Shown: positions 24,522-34,211 of the stretch, piece after piece
Position numbering within the stretch: the stretch's first letter is position 1
How the letters are laid out: each line of letters opens with the position of its first letter
Assembly: GCA_964276025.1 (NCBI GenBank)
Contig: CAXYDD010000002.1
Span: 744,001 to 808,000 of the forward strand
Direction of reading: 5' to 3'
Length of the DNA: 64,000 nt
Origin: Porticoccus sp964276025
Lineage (GTDB): Bacteria > Pseudomonadota > Gammaproteobacteria > Pseudomonadales > Porticoccaceae
Notes under the pieces: generated by a model
The model's input: only the letters and a program-made list of their open reading frames with translations
Databases searched by the model: none
What the model was told of the DNA's origin: nothing
Made by a program: the position numbers and the translations under genes

Positions 24522-25133
24522 TTAATTCCATCCACCAAGGTCATTCCATTTGTTTACAATCGTGCAAAATAACTCTGCAGTTTTTTCTGCATCATAAATA
24601 GCAGAATGCGCTTTATCGTTACTAAATTCAATTTCGGCAGATTTGCATGCTTTAGCTAAAACAGTCTGTCCGTATGCTAGACCGCCCAGGGTAGCAGTAT
24701 CAAAACATGTAAAGCTATGAAAAGGATTTTTTTTGATGTTATTGCGCTTGATTGCAGTATTTAAGAAGGCAAGATCAAAATGAGCATTATGCCCTACCAA
24801 AACAGCTCTACTACAATGCTCAGATTTGACTGCATCATTAATATCATTAAAAAAAGAAGTTATAGCTTCTTTTTCATCTATAGCAGTCCGGTATGGATCA
24901 TTTGGATCAATTCCTGTGATATCAAGCGCCGCTTGTTCAATATTTGCTCCCTCAAAGGGGATAATTGAATGAAGAAGATTACATTCAGGAATTAACACCC
25001 CTCGTTCGTTAATAGACAGAATGACAGCACCTATTTCAAGAAGTGCGTCAGTCTCAGAATTAAAACCTCCAGTTTCAACATCAACTACTACAGGTAAAAA
25101 TCCCCTAAATCTATCTGACATAAGTTGTTTCAT
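24522..25133 (-). CDS. rnt: Ribonuclease T
   Basis: 203 residues from ATG 25133. A TTG two codons earlier is also in frame. DEDD-family exonuclease motifs are complete: VVDVETGGFN, GHNAHFDLAFLN and HSAIYDAEKTAELF. RNase T trims the 3' ends of tRNAs and other stable RNAs. It follows pyrC by about 24 bases on the same strand, an order shared with Pseudomonas. Confidence 0.93.
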   Translation of the reverse strand: MKQLMSDRFRGFLPVVVDVETGGFNSETDALLEIGAVILSINERGVLIPECNLLHSIIPFEGANIEQAALDITGIDPNDPYRTAIDEKEAITSFFNDINDAVKSEHCSRAVLVGHNAHFDLAFLNTAIKRNNIKKNPFHSFTCFDTATLGGLAYGQTVLAKACKSAEIEFSNDKAHSAIYDAEKTAELFCTIVNKWNDLGGWN

Positions 25134-25157
25134 AGGCAAATGGTTCTATTATTTAGT

Positions 25158-26207
25158 TTATTTTATGATCTGCCATTGTAAAGCTTTACCTGCTTCCAAT
25201 GGGGTAATTGTTTCTTCAATAAATGGTAATTCTGCGGGTACATCCCAAGGTATTTTATGTAGTGTTATTGTATCTTTATTCCTGGGAAGCTTGTAAAAAT
25301 CTGGGCCAAAATGACTAGCAAAACCTTCGAGTTTATCTAGCGCCCCAGCTTTTTCAAATACCTCTGTGTATAACTCTATAGCGGCATGATTGGAATAACA
25401 GCCCGCACAACCGCAGGAATTTTCTTTTGAATTTGTCGAGTGTGGAGCGGAATCAGTCCCAAGAAAAAATTTAGGGTCACCGCTAATTGCCGCAGAAATA
25501 AGCGCTTTTTGGTGGATGTCTCTTTTTAAAATTGGTAAACAATAGTAATGAGGCTTGATTCCTGACGAAAGCATATGATTACGATTATATAAAAGATGTT
25601 GAGGTGTAATTGTTGCAGCTAGCCTGTCAGTTGAACCTGCTACAAAATCAACCGCCTCTTTCGAGGTAATATGCTCAAATACGATATTTAATTCAGGAAA
25701 ATTTCTTACAAGCTCTTTTAGATGGCGATCTATAAAAATAGCCTCTCGATCAAAAATATCAACGTTTTGATCAGTGACTTCCCCATGGAGAAGCAAAGGG
25801 ATATCTTCTTCTTCCATTTGTGATAGGACTGCGTAGATTTTTTTTAAGTCAGTGACCCCTGATTCAGAATTTGTGGTAGCTCCAGCTGGATAGTATTTAC
25901 ATCCAAACACCTTACCTGAAGCTTTAGCTTTAGTGATTTCTTCAGGCGATGTTTTATCAGTAAGATAGAGAACCATCAATGGTTGCCAGTGTGAATTTTT
26001 TGGACGATTGCTTAATATTCGCTCACGATAATCCACAGCTTGATCTGTTGTTAAAACTGGAGGATCTAGATTTGGCATTACAATTGATCTACCAAAATTT
26101 CTGGATGCGTCTTTTACAGTGAAAGCTAATGCTTCACTATCTCTTAAATGAACATGCCAATCATCTGGGCGGACTATGGTTATTTCTTTTTTGTCACTTT
26201 TTTTCAT
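25158..26207 (-). CDS. pyrC: Dihydroorotase PyrC
   Basis: 349 residues, the E. coli-like class II enzyme. The zinc site DWHVHLRD is near the N-terminus, the carbamylated Lys lies in FGCKYYPAGATTNS, and LHGEVTD and GTDSAPHS provide further ligands. It closes carbamoyl aspartate to dihydroorotate in pyrimidine synthesis. It is divergent from argG, which shares the carbamoyl phosphate and aspartate economy. Confidence 0.95.
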   Translation of the reverse strand: MKKSDKKEITIVRPDDWHVHLRDSEALAFTVKDASRNFGRSIVMPNLDPPVLTTDQAVDYRERILSNRPKNSHWQPLMVLYLTDKTSPEEITKAKASGKVFGCKYYPAGATTNSESGVTDLKKIYAVLSQMEEEDIPLLLHGEVTDQNVDIFDREAIFIDRHLKELVRNFPELNIVFEHITSKEAVDFVAGSTDRLAATITPQHLLYNRNHMLSSGIKPHYYCLPILKRDIHQKALISAAISGDPKFFLGTDSAPHSTNSKENSCGCAGCYSNHAAIELYTEVFEKAGALDKLEGFASHFGPDFYKLPRNKDTITLHKIPWDVPAELPFIEETITPLEAGKALQWQIIK

Positions 26208-26258
26208 TACAATTTAATTATCTTTTAGTGATGTTTGCAGGTAATGCTAATGGGATCT

Positions 26259-26288
26259 TTGCATCCTTTAAAATAAATTCAATATGAT
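26259..26288 (+). promoter_or_regulatory. Promoter of argG
   Basis: TTGCAT at 26259-26264 and TATGAT at 26283-26288 are separated by 18 bases. Transcription would start near 26295 and give a leader of about 130 nt. In this leader an ATG at 26321 opens a 28-codon ORF (MSILLSVCCETS) with AAGG upstream. It has two adjacent Cys and only one Arg, so it does not look like an arginine attenuator peptide. Confidence 0.45.
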
Positions 26289-26423
26289 TATACCCTTCTT
26301 GTTAGTAAGGTTGTTGTTTTATGAGTATATTATTAAGTGTTTGCTGTGAAACTAGTCAACAGCATATTAGAATAGACTATATTTTTTCAATTATAAAATA
26401 TTACTGAACTAGGAGTTTATGTA

Positions 26424-27644
26424 GTGACCAATATTAATAAAGTAGTTTTAGCTTATTCTGGCGGCCTTGATACCTCTGTTATAGTTAAATGGTTGCAGGA
26501 AAAATACAAGTGTGAGGTTGTTACGTTTACAGCTGATATTGGTCAAGGCGAAGAGGTTGAGCCAGCAAGAGCAAAAGCAAAAGCATTAGGTGTTAATAAG
26601 ATATACATAGATGATCTACGTGAAGAATTTGTACGTGATTATGTTTTTCCTATGTTTCGAGCTAATGCTATTTATGAGGGCGAATATTTGTTGGGTACTT
26701 CGATTGCTCGTCCTTTGATCTCCAAGCGACTAATTGAGATAGCAAACGAAGTAGGCGCAGATGCTATTGCTCATGGTGCAACGGGTAAAGGCAATGATCA
26801 GGTTCGTTTTGAGCTAGGTGCCTATGCACTAAAGCCGGGAATTAAGGTTATAGCCCCATGGCGTGAATGGGAGTTAACCTCAAGAGAAAAGTTGATGGAT
26901 TATTGCAAGAAACACCAAATACCTGTCGATTTCGCTGGAAAAAAGAAAAAATCACCTTATTCGATGGATGCTAATTTACTTCATATTTCATATGAGGGCG
27001 GTATTCTAGAGGATCCTTGGATGGAGTCTGAGGAAGATATGTGGCGCTGGACAGTTTCTCCAGAAAATGCTCCTGATGTCCCAATTTACATCAATCTTGA
27101 ATTCAAAAAAGGAGATATTGTTGCAATTGATGATAAATTAATGTCTCCAGCAGAGGTTTTGTCTCATTTAAATAAAGTTGGTGGCGATAATGGTATAGGA
27201 AGACTAGATCTAGTAGAAAATCGTTACGTTGGCATGAAGTCTCGTGGTTGTTATGAAACTCCTGGAGGTACAATTATATTACGTGCACATAGAGCTATTG
27301 AGTCGCTTACTTTGGATCGTGAATCGGCTCATCTTAAAGATAGCTTGATGTCTAAGTACGCAGAAGTAGTTTATAACGGTTATTGGTGGTCACCAGAACG
27401 GTCTATGTTACAAAAGCTCATAGACACCTCACAAGAGGTAGTCAATGGCACTGTTAAGCTCAAATTGTATAAGGGAAATGTGGTTGTGGTAGGCCGTAAG
27501 TCACCGGATAGTTTATTTGATGAGCGGATTGCTACTTTCGAAGATGACGATGGCGCCTATGATCAAAAAGATGCAGAAGGTTTTATAAAACTAAATGCTT
27601 TACGTCTAAGAATTGCAGCCAATAGAGGACGCAAACTGGATTAA
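26424..27644 (+). CDS. argG: Argininosuccinate synthase ArgG
   Basis: 406 residues. The N-terminal ATP pyrophosphatase loop AYSGGLDTSVIVKWL is intact, as are GATGKGNDQVRFELG and SPYSMDANLLHISYEGG. It joins citrulline and aspartate. The start is GTG at 26424 with AGGAG eight bases upstream. The preceding ATG is followed directly by a stop. Confidence 0.96.
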   Translation: MTNINKVVLAYSGGLDTSVIVKWLQEKYKCEVVTFTADIGQGEEVEPARAKAKALGVNKIYIDDLREEFVRDYVFPMFRANAIYEGEYLLGTSIARPLISKRLIEIANEVGADAIAHGATGKGNDQVRFELGAYALKPGIKVIAPWREWELTSREKLMDYCKKHQIPVDFAGKKKKSPYSMDANLLHISYEGGILEDPWMESEEDMWRWTVSPENAPDVPIYINLEFKKGDIVAIDDKLMSPAEVLSHLNKVGGDNGIGRLDLVENRYVGMKSRGCYETPGGTIILRAHRAIESLTLDRESAHLKDSLMSKYAEVVYNGYWWSPERSMLQKLIDTSQEVVNGTVKLKLYKGNVVVVGRKSPDSLFDERIATFEDDDGAYDQKDAEGFIKLNALRLRIAANRGRKLD

Positions 27645-27702
27645 ATTTTATAGTGTAAAGTTTCTGCCCCCCGTAGAAATTTTTCCAAAGAAGAGTGATA
27701 AC

Positions 27703-28086
27703 ATGCGTTTATTGCATACTATGTTGCGCGTTCAAGATCTCAAGAAATCGATTAAATTTTATACTGAAATTTTAGATATGAGTCTTATTAGATCCAAAGA
27801 CTATCCTAATGGAAGATTCACATTAGCTTTTCTTGGTTATGGAAGTGAGTCTGAAAATACTGTGCTTGAGTTGACTCATAATTGGGATAAAAAAAATTAT
27901 GATCACGGCGACGGTTATGGTCATATTGCTGTGGGTGTCAAAAATGTATATGAAGCTTGTGAAAAAATAAGGTTAGCTGGAGGAATTATTGATCGCGAGC
28001 CCGGCCCGATGAAATACGGTGATACTATATTGGCATTTGTGAAAGACCCTGATGGCTATAAGATTGAATTATTGTCTGAAAATTAA
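27703..28086 (+). CDS. gloA: Lactoylglutathione lyase (glyoxalase I)
   Basis: 127 residues from ATG 27703, the normal size. A longer frame reaching back into argG is rejected because the family starts MRLLHTMLRVQDLKKS and AAGAG lies upstream. The two beta-alpha-beta-beta-beta halves carry the metal ligands: His5, Glu in VLELTHNWD, His in GHIAVGV and Glu in GYKIELL. It converts the methylglyoxal-glutathione adduct to lactoylglutathione. Confidence 0.94.
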   Translation: MRLLHTMLRVQDLKKSIKFYTEILDMSLIRSKDYPNGRFTLAFLGYGSESENTVLELTHNWDKKNYDHGDGYGHIAVGVKNVYEACEKIRLAGGIIDREPGPMKYGDTILAFVKDPDGYKIELLSEN

Positions 28087-28108
28087 AATAAAAAATCTAG
28101 GTAATTGA

Positions 28109-28966
28109 ATGAGTATAGTTTTTCTCAATCAGAAGTATATTCCTCTTGAGGAAGCGACAATATCACCAATGGATAGGGGTTTCTTGTTTGGGGACGGGGT
28201 CTACGAGGTCCTCCCAACCTACGATGGTCAAATAATTGGTTTTGATCTACATATAAATCGTTTAAATATCAACATGTCTACACTTGATATCAATTTAAAT
28301 TGGCCCCATAAAAGATGGCTAGATCTCTGTAAGACGCTTATTAAAAAAAACGGCTTTGGAAGTCTCGGAATATATCTTCATGTAAGTCGTGGAGAAGAAC
28401 GTAACCGCTCGCATTCCTATGAAAATGGAATTAATCCAACAATTTTTGCATTTTCTTTTGAAATACCACCTGAACAAGAAGTCTGTAAATCTAAAATGAC
28501 ACCGTATAAAGTGAATACCAGCCTTGATCTTCGCTGGTCTCGTTGTCAAATAAAATCTACAGCGTTGCTTGGTAATGTAATGCATTTTCAGCAAGGATAT
28601 AAAAAGGGCTTTGATGAGACATTATTGTTTAACGATAGCGATGAGCTGAGAGAGGGAACTACTTGCAACGCTTATATCGTTAAAGATGATGTTGTTATCA
28701 CACCTCCCTTAGATAACCATATATTGCCAGGTGTTACTCGCCATATCTTATTGGATTTACTGAAAAAAGATGGTTCTATTGCAGTACAGGAGCGAATTAT
28801 TACTAAGAAAGAGGTTTATTCAGCAGCTGAAGTATGGGTGACTAGCTCTTCCAAAGGTGTAATCCCAGTAGTAGAGGTTGATGGAAATCTTATTGGTAAT
28901 GGTGAGATTGGATATGTATGGTTGTTAGCTCAAAAAATTTATTCTAATGGCAAGAAGAATTACTAA
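28109..28966 (+). CDS. dat: Class IV PLP aminotransferase, probable D-amino-acid (D-alanine) aminotransferase
   Basis: 285 residues. MDRGFLFGDGVYEVLPTYDG near the N-terminus, RCQIKSTALLGNVM with the PLP Lys (about 151), EGTTCNAYIV and TPPLDNHILPGVTR are class IV features. The pattern resembles D-alanine aminotransferase more than branched-chain or aminodeoxychorismate enzymes. The alr gene directly downstream supports D-amino-acid metabolism. The substrate specificity remains an inference. Confidence 0.8.
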   Translation: MSIVFLNQKYIPLEEATISPMDRGFLFGDGVYEVLPTYDGQIIGFDLHINRLNINMSTLDINLNWPHKRWLDLCKTLIKKNGFGSLGIYLHVSRGEERNRSHSYENGINPTIFAFSFEIPPEQEVCKSKMTPYKVNTSLDLRWSRCQIKSTALLGNVMHFQQGYKKGFDETLLFNDSDELREGTTCNAYIVKDDVVITPPLDNHILPGVTRHILLDLLKKDGSIAVQERIITKKEVYSAAEVWVTSSSKGVIPVVEVDGNLIGNGEIGYVWLLAQKIYSNGKKNY

Positions 28967-29046
28967 TGATAATTAATACTAATAAATCAAATTTAGCTTA
29001 TTAGTGAATAGTTAAAAAAAAGACATTTGGGGGTTTTAATTCCATT

Positions 29047-30141
29047 ATGGCTCGTCCAGCTAAAGCTCTTATTGATCTAGATGCCTTGAGATATAACTTA
29101 AAGGTTGCTAGCGGCCTTTCTCAGTACTCAAAAATTATGGCAGTCATCAAAGCAGATGCCTATGGTCATGGTGCTATTGGTGTTTCAAGAGCTCTTTGTA
29201 ATAATGTTGAAGCTTTTGGCGTTGCCTCTATAGAGGAGGCAATTGAGCTTCGTGAGGCAGGAATTAAAACGCCGATCCATTTGCTTGAGGGCACGTTTAC
29301 TGATGATGAGATCACTATTGCATCAAAAAATAACTTCTCTATTTCTTGTGTTAATCAAAAACAAAAAAAGGCCATAATTAAAGCTCAAATTTCTATACCC
29401 TTAAATGTATGGATTTTCGTAGATACCGGAATGCATAGACTTGGTATTACCTCTGAAGAACTAATAAGCACCTATAAAGATCTCGATGCCTCTGATAATG
29501 TTTCAGATAATATTATTATTGCGACACACTTCTCTTGTGCTGATGACCTAGAGAACGATTTTACTGCAACACAGCTGTCCCGTATAAAAAATGCAATGAA
29601 AGATCTCTCCGTTAATACAAGTTTTTGTAATTCAGCAGGTTTGATAGGATGGCCCCAAACAAGAGCAGACTGGAATCGACTTGGCATCATGCTCTATGGG
29701 GGGTCACCTTTTTTTGTTCCTCAGTATGGGGCAAGCAAATTGAAACAGGTAATGACTCTTAAGTCCGAGATAATTGCTTTAAGGACCATAGAAGTTGGTG
29801 AGACAGTAGGCTACGCTGCTACTTGGAAGGCCGATCGTCAAACAGTTATAGCTACAGTCGCAATAGGCTATGGAGACGGATACCCGCTTAATGCATCAAA
29901 TGGAACGCCTGTATTAATACGCGGGAGGCGTTGCCCTATAGCCGGAAGGGTCTCCATGGACATGATAACTATTGATGTTACAGACTTGCCGTTAGCTGAG
30001 CTAGGTGATGAAGTTATTCTTTGGGGTAAAGGCTTATCTATAGATGAAATAGCCAAATGTGCCGGAACAATTAGTTATGAATTGTTAACCCGCATGCCAG
30101 CTAGAACCAGACGTATATACACCGAAAAAGATATTAGATGA
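29047..30141 (+). CDS. alr: Alanine racemase
   Basis: 364 residues, full length. The PLP Lys35 is in MAVIKADAYGHG and the second catalytic Tyr is in the VAIGYGDGYP block, with GRVSMDMITIDVTD conserved. It makes D-alanine for peptidoglycan. It follows the D-amino-acid aminotransferase and overlaps the 3' end of the converging purC by eight bases. Confidence 0.95.
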   Translation: MARPAKALIDLDALRYNLKVASGLSQYSKIMAVIKADAYGHGAIGVSRALCNNVEAFGVASIEEAIELREAGIKTPIHLLEGTFTDDEITIASKNNFSISCVNQKQKKAIIKAQISIPLNVWIFVDTGMHRLGITSEELISTYKDLDASDNVSDNIIIATHFSCADDLENDFTATQLSRIKNAMKDLSVNTSFCNSAGLIGWPQTRADWNRLGIMLYGGSPFFVPQYGASKLKQVMTLKSEIIALRTIEVGETVGYAATWKADRQTVIATVAIGYGDGYPLNASNGTPVLIRGRRCPIAGRVSMDMITIDVTDLPLAELGDEVILWGKGLSIDEIAKCAGTISYELLTRMPARTRRIYTEKDIR

Positions 30142-31237
30142 TAAGCCCATAATCTCTATCAAGAATTTCTATGATTTCAGCTTTAGGGTTTTCTGATAAT
30201 AAAATCTTTTTGCCGGTTATTTTTTCAGCTATCTGGGCATATGTTTTGGACACCGTCATGAGGACTTCTTTAGGCAGCTTATTATCTCTAGCTAGCGCTT
30301 CACGCTCACTCATTCGATCCTTATTCAATAATATATCGGAATCTGGAAAATAGCTAAGTAATAGTTGACGAAATACCTCTTTCGAATTCTCAATTACCTT
30401 ACCCTCCCTGTATGACGGTCCATCCCAAATCCTTGAAGAGTCAGGTGTACCTACTTCATCCATATAGATGAGTTTTTCATTTCCTTTATCATCTTTTACA
30501 TAACCAAACTCAAATTTAGTATCAACGAATATTTGATCTATTTTAGCTAGATTAGAGCTTATAACCTCAAATCCTTCCCTGAGAAGTTTTTCATAATGAT
30601 CGATATCAGCTATATTTTTGAAATTTAAGGATTTATAGTTATTAATAATATCGGTTCGAGTGATGTTTACGTCGTCAGCTTCAGGGATACCGGATAAGCC
30701 TGTCAAGATCCCTTTAGTGGACGGAGTGATTAACAGCTCGTCTAGTTTTTGGTCTTTCTTCAGATCATTTTTTAGCTTTATTCCACAAAATTCACGCTCC
30801 CCTTTGGAATAAGATCTCCACATTGAACCAGTTATATAATTTCTACAGATAGCTTCAATCAACACTGGTTTTGCTTTTTGAACTATCCAAACAAAAGGGT
30901 GTGGAATATCAAGAATATGATTATCAGCTAAATTTTGTTCACCAAACAATTTAAACCAGTAGCTGGAAATAGCATTCAGTGCAGCCCCTTTACCCGGAAC
31001 TCCATCCATACCTCCTTCACCTTTCCAAATACAATCGAAAGCTGAAATACGATCACTTATTATCATCACTGCTAAAGGGGTGTCTTTTGCTACCTTATAA
31101 CCTTTCAATTGTATTAATTTGTGACTATCTTCAGCTGTTAAAGTATATACAGATCGAACCTTGCCACTATGAATTGGACTTTCTGTTCTTATTGGTAAAT
31201 CGTTATTAATAGAGAGTATCTTGTCGCAGAGCAACAT
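30134..31237 (-). CDS. purC: SAICAR synthase PurC (long form)
   Basis: 367 residues, longer than the 237-residue E. coli enzyme and like the long form found in several marine gammaproteobacteria. IHSGKVRSVYTL (ATP loop), NYITGSMWRSYSKGER and VDTKFEFGYVKD with YMDEVGTPDSSR identify it. It makes SAICAR from CAIR and aspartate in purine synthesis. GAGGTGA precedes the ATG. Confidence 0.94.
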   Translation of the reverse strand: MLLCDKILSINNDLPIRTESPIHSGKVRSVYTLTAEDSHKLIQLKGYKVAKDTPLAVMIISDRISAFDCIWKGEGGMDGVPGKGAALNAISSYWFKLFGEQNLADNHILDIPHPFVWIVQKAKPVLIEAICRNYITGSMWRSYSKGEREFCGIKLKNDLKKDQKLDELLITPSTKGILTGLSGIPEADDVNITRTDIINNYKSLNFKNIADIDHYEKLLREGFEVISSNLAKIDQIFVDTKFEFGYVKDDKGNEKLIYMDEVGTPDSSRIWDGPSYREGKVIENSKEVFRQLLLSYFPDSDILLNKDRMSEREALARDNKLPKEVLMTVSKTYAQIAEKITGKKILLSENPKAEIIEILDRDYGLII

Positions 31238-31339
31238 TATTGGTCACCTCGTCGGTATATTTATCAGATTATTTGTATAAGACAGATTATAAATAATAAA
31301 ATCTATCAGGTTGCATATGCATATATTGTTAAGTTCAAA

Positions 31340-31735
31340 TCAACTTTGCCTTACTGCATATTTGCCACTACCTTGAAGAAAAATTATTATCGCTGTTAAG
31401 AAATAAAAACCTTGCAGTTCCAGCTCCCAACCACCATATTGATTCAGCTCTAGTAAGTTATGAGCATGAAATAGCAAAATTGCAAAAATCATATTTACGG
31501 CAATTAAAAATGCTGCAGTGCGTGTATAGAAACCAATAATAAGCATTAGTGGGGCAATCACCTCTCCTAAATAGACACCGTAAGCTAAAAGTGAAGGAAT
31601 ACTGAATTCAGCTAGGCGCCCCCCAAAAAATTCAATAGATGATGGATCTATGATCTTTGCAACACCATGAAATAGAATCAGAAATCCCAGAGATAATCGG
31701 AGGATTAGTTTGGCAATCGAATCTTTATTGAACAT
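31340..31735 (-). CDS. DoxX family membrane protein
   Basis: 131 residues with four hydrophobic segments. LRLSLGFLILFHGVAKI and YLGEVIAPLMLIIGFYTRTAA are the usual DoxX blocks. The family consists of small inner-membrane proteins, some linked to quinone or oxidative-stress chemistry, mostly uncharacterised. It is transcribed toward purC and divergent from fabV. Confidence 0.85.
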   Translation of the reverse strand: MFNKDSIAKLILRLSLGFLILFHGVAKIIDPSSIEFFGGRLAEFSIPSLLAYGVYLGEVIAPLMLIIGFYTRTAAFLIAVNMIFAILLFHAHNLLELNQYGGWELELQGFYFLTAIIIFLQGSGKYAVRQS

Positions 31736-31833
31736 AATTTTACCTTTTATTTTGATAGGATGTTTTACATTAATAGATAGTTTTATTCAAAAAGAGAATT
31801 TTTACCAGAGTCTTTTTTAATTTTTACGTTGCT

Positions 31834-31863
31834 TTGATCGCTTGGTGGACATATCACTACAAT
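31834..31863 (+). promoter_or_regulatory. Promoter of fabV
   Basis: TTGATC at 31834-31839 and TACAAT at 31858-31863 are 18 bases apart. The fabV ATG lies about 60 bases downstream with CGGAGATAAAG before it. Confidence 0.5.
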
Positions 31864-31923
31864 GTATCATGCAGATCTAACTTAATTTAAAAGTATTTTT
31901 TTTGGATTCTTCGGAGATAAAGA

Positions 31924-33111
31924 ATGATTATCAAGCCAAAAGTTCGTGGGTTTATGTGTATTACTTCTCATCCATTGGGCTGCGACGCTAATGTAAAAGA
32001 ACAAATTGATTATATAAAAAAACAGCAAGTTTTTGATGGGCCAAAACGAGTATTAGTTATTGGAGCTTCAACTGGTTATGGTTTAGCCGCAAGAATTACA
32101 GCTGCTTTCGGCAGTGGTGCTTCAACTTTAGGTGTTTTTTTTGAAAAACCAGGAAGCGAGAAAAAAACAGCTTCAGCTGGATGGTATAATTCAGCTGCTT
32201 TTCACAAGTATGCCTCATCAGAAAGTCTGTATGCTAAAAGTATTAATGGCGATGCTTTCTCTGACGAAATAAAACAAAAAGTAATTGAAATTATAAAAGC
32301 AGATTTAGGCCAAATTGATTTGGTTATTTATAGTCTTGCGTCCCCGCGCCGGCAACATCCAAAAACTGGTGAAGTGTTTAATTCAACTCTTAAGCCTATT
32401 GGAAAAGATGTCACTCTTCGAGGTATTAATACTGACAAGGAAGAAATACAAGAATTTAACTTAAGTGCTGCTAGCGAAAAAGATATTACACAAACTGTAG
32501 CAGTTATGGGTGGAGAGGACTGGAGTCTTTGGCTCAAATCGCTAAATGATGCTGGCGTCTTAGCAGAGGGAGCTTCAACCTCAGCATTTACTTATGTTGG
32601 TGAAAAAGCTACATGGGATTTATACTGGAATGGAACAATTGGCCGCGCAAAACAAGATTTAGACAAAAAAGTTAAGGATATTAGCAAAATGTTAGCTCCT
32701 ATTAATGGAACAGCTAGGGTCGCAGTACTAAAAGCTGTAGTTACTCAAGCAAGCTCTGCGATTCCAATAATGCCACTTTATTTGTCTTTATTATTTAAAG
32801 CAATGAAAAAGAAAGGCACCCATGAGGGCTGTATCGAACAGCTTTATCGCCTGTATACAGAATGCCTTTACTCTGAAACACCGCGTCTAGATGATGTGGG
32901 TCGTTTAAGGGTTGATGAGCTAGAAATTCAGCCCGAAATACAAGACGAGCTATCTAATGCTTGGTCTAACATAACAACTGAAAATCTACATAAATTGACA
33001 GATTTCAAAGGTTATAAGGAGGAGTTTATTAAACTATTTGGTTTCGGAGTCTCTGATATAAATTATGATGCTGAGGTAGATCCAGTAGTTGATATAAAAA
33101 ATCTGTCGTAG
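31924..33111 (+). CDS. fabV: Trans-2-enoyl-ACP/CoA reductase FabV
   Basis: 395 residues, the length of FabV and much larger than FabI. VIGASTGYGLAARITAAFG is the NAD-binding loop. The catalytic Y-x8-K pair is in YWNGTIGRAK at about 235-245. It starts IIKPKVRGFMCITSHPLGC, typical of the family. It performs the last step of each fatty acid elongation round and is known to be tolerant of triclosan. No fabI is seen here. Confidence 0.96.
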   Translation: MIIKPKVRGFMCITSHPLGCDANVKEQIDYIKKQQVFDGPKRVLVIGASTGYGLAARITAAFGSGASTLGVFFEKPGSEKKTASAGWYNSAAFHKYASSESLYAKSINGDAFSDEIKQKVIEIIKADLGQIDLVIYSLASPRRQHPKTGEVFNSTLKPIGKDVTLRGINTDKEEIQEFNLSAASEKDITQTVAVMGGEDWSLWLKSLNDAGVLAEGASTSAFTYVGEKATWDLYWNGTIGRAKQDLDKKVKDISKMLAPINGTARVAVLKAVVTQASSAIPIMPLYLSLLFKAMKKKGTHEGCIEQLYRLYTECLYSETPRLDDVGRLRVDELEIQPEIQDELSNAWSNITTENLHKLTDFKGYKEEFIKLFGFGVSDINYDAEVDPVVDIKNLS

Positions 33112-33168
33112 ATTAAAAGATAGTTTAGAAAAATCTGTTTAATTTCTCAGATAAAGCTTAGGTGACTG

Positions 33169-34098
33169 ATGAAGGATCAACAACTTACATGGAAGCATTT
33201 CCATCCCAGATTATGGCTTACATGGTTTGGCTTTGGATGTTGGAGGCTAGCTGTCATTTTGCCTTATCCGTTAATGGTCTATCTTGGACGTAAACTTGGT
33301 CTACTGATGTATTCAATTGGAGGATATCGTTACAAGGTAGCGGAAACAAACTTAAAGCTTTGTTTCCCGGATATATCTAAACAGGAACAAAAAAATCTTT
33401 TGCGGGCTAACTTTGTCAGTTATGGGATTGCATTTTTTGAAGTTGGAATGGCTTGGTGGTGGCCTACAAGTCGACTGAAAAAAATTATCCACGTAGAAGG
33501 TGTTGAGCACATAGATAATCTCAATGGACGTGGTGCATTGCTCATGGCTATTCACCATACAACTATAGAAGTTGGAGCCTCCGGTCTTATGATGGAGCGA
33601 CAGATTGATGGAATGTATCGCCCACATAAAAATATAGTGTATGACTATATACAAAAAAAGGGGAGACTTAAAAGATCAGCTGATGCGGATGTGTATACTA
33701 GAGACGATGTTCGCGGGATATTAAAAGCACTTCAAAATGGTAAAATTATTTGGTATGCACCTGATCAAGATTACGGGGCTAAACAGAGTGTGTTCGCGAG
33801 TTTTTTTGGAATACAGGCCGCAACAGTAACTGCCACTGCTAAGTTTGCTAAAGTTGGTAAATCAGCTGTCTTACCATTTTCTCATATTAGGCTTCCTGAT
33901 AATAAAGGATATAAAATTACTGTGCATCCACCATTAGAAAATTTTCCAGACAATGATGAGGTTTTCAATGCTGAAAGAATTAATAGAGTGATTGAGGAGA
34001 TGATTTCTCAGCAACCAGATCAGTATTTATGGGCGCACCGAAGGTTTAAGACGCGTCCAAAGGGAGAGGTGAGGCCATACCCAAAAAAAAAGAGGTAA
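33169..34098 (+). CDS. lpxL: Lipid A late acyltransferase, LpxL-like
   Basis: 309 residues. One N-terminal membrane helix is followed by the acyltransferase motif H129-x4-E134 in AIHHTTIEVGA, the variant seen in LpxL. MYRPHKNIVYDYIQKKGR, WYAPDQDYG and YLWAHRRFKTRPKGE at the end are typical. It adds a secondary acyl chain to Kdo2-lipid IVA. LpxM or LpxP type specificity cannot be excluded. Confidence 0.88.
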   Translation: MKDQQLTWKHFHPRLWLTWFGFGCWRLAVILPYPLMVYLGRKLGLLMYSIGGYRYKVAETNLKLCFPDISKQEQKNLLRANFVSYGIAFFEVGMAWWWPTSRLKKIIHVEGVEHIDNLNGRGALLMAIHHTTIEVGASGLMMERQIDGMYRPHKNIVYDYIQKKGRLKRSADADVYTRDDVRGILKALQNGKIIWYAPDQDYGAKQSVFASFFGIQAATVTATAKFAKVGKSAVLPFSHIRLPDNKGYKITVHPPLENFPDNDEVFNAERINRVIEEMISQQPDQYLWAHRRFKTRPKGEVRPYPKKKR

Positions 34099-34211
34099 AA
34101 AACACCTAAAGGAAAAATTCATTTAATATTATGAATCAAATGCTTGTTCTAGCTCGTTATGGTCAGTACCATACCACACAAATAATTCATTAACGCATAT
34201 CGAGGAAATAG

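Noticed and set aside
26321..26407. Arginine attenuator peptide before argG
   Set aside because: The short ORF contains only one Arg codon, so classic attenuation by arginine is not supported.
27613..27702. N-terminal extension of gloA into argG
   Set aside because: Glyoxalase I normally begins at the ATG at 27703, and a ribosome binding site lies directly before it.
34158..34173. TATGGT-CAGT-ACCATA hairpin upstream of dapA
   Set aside because: A 6-bp AT-rich stem with no following T-run. It does not resemble a lysine riboswitch, which is far longer.
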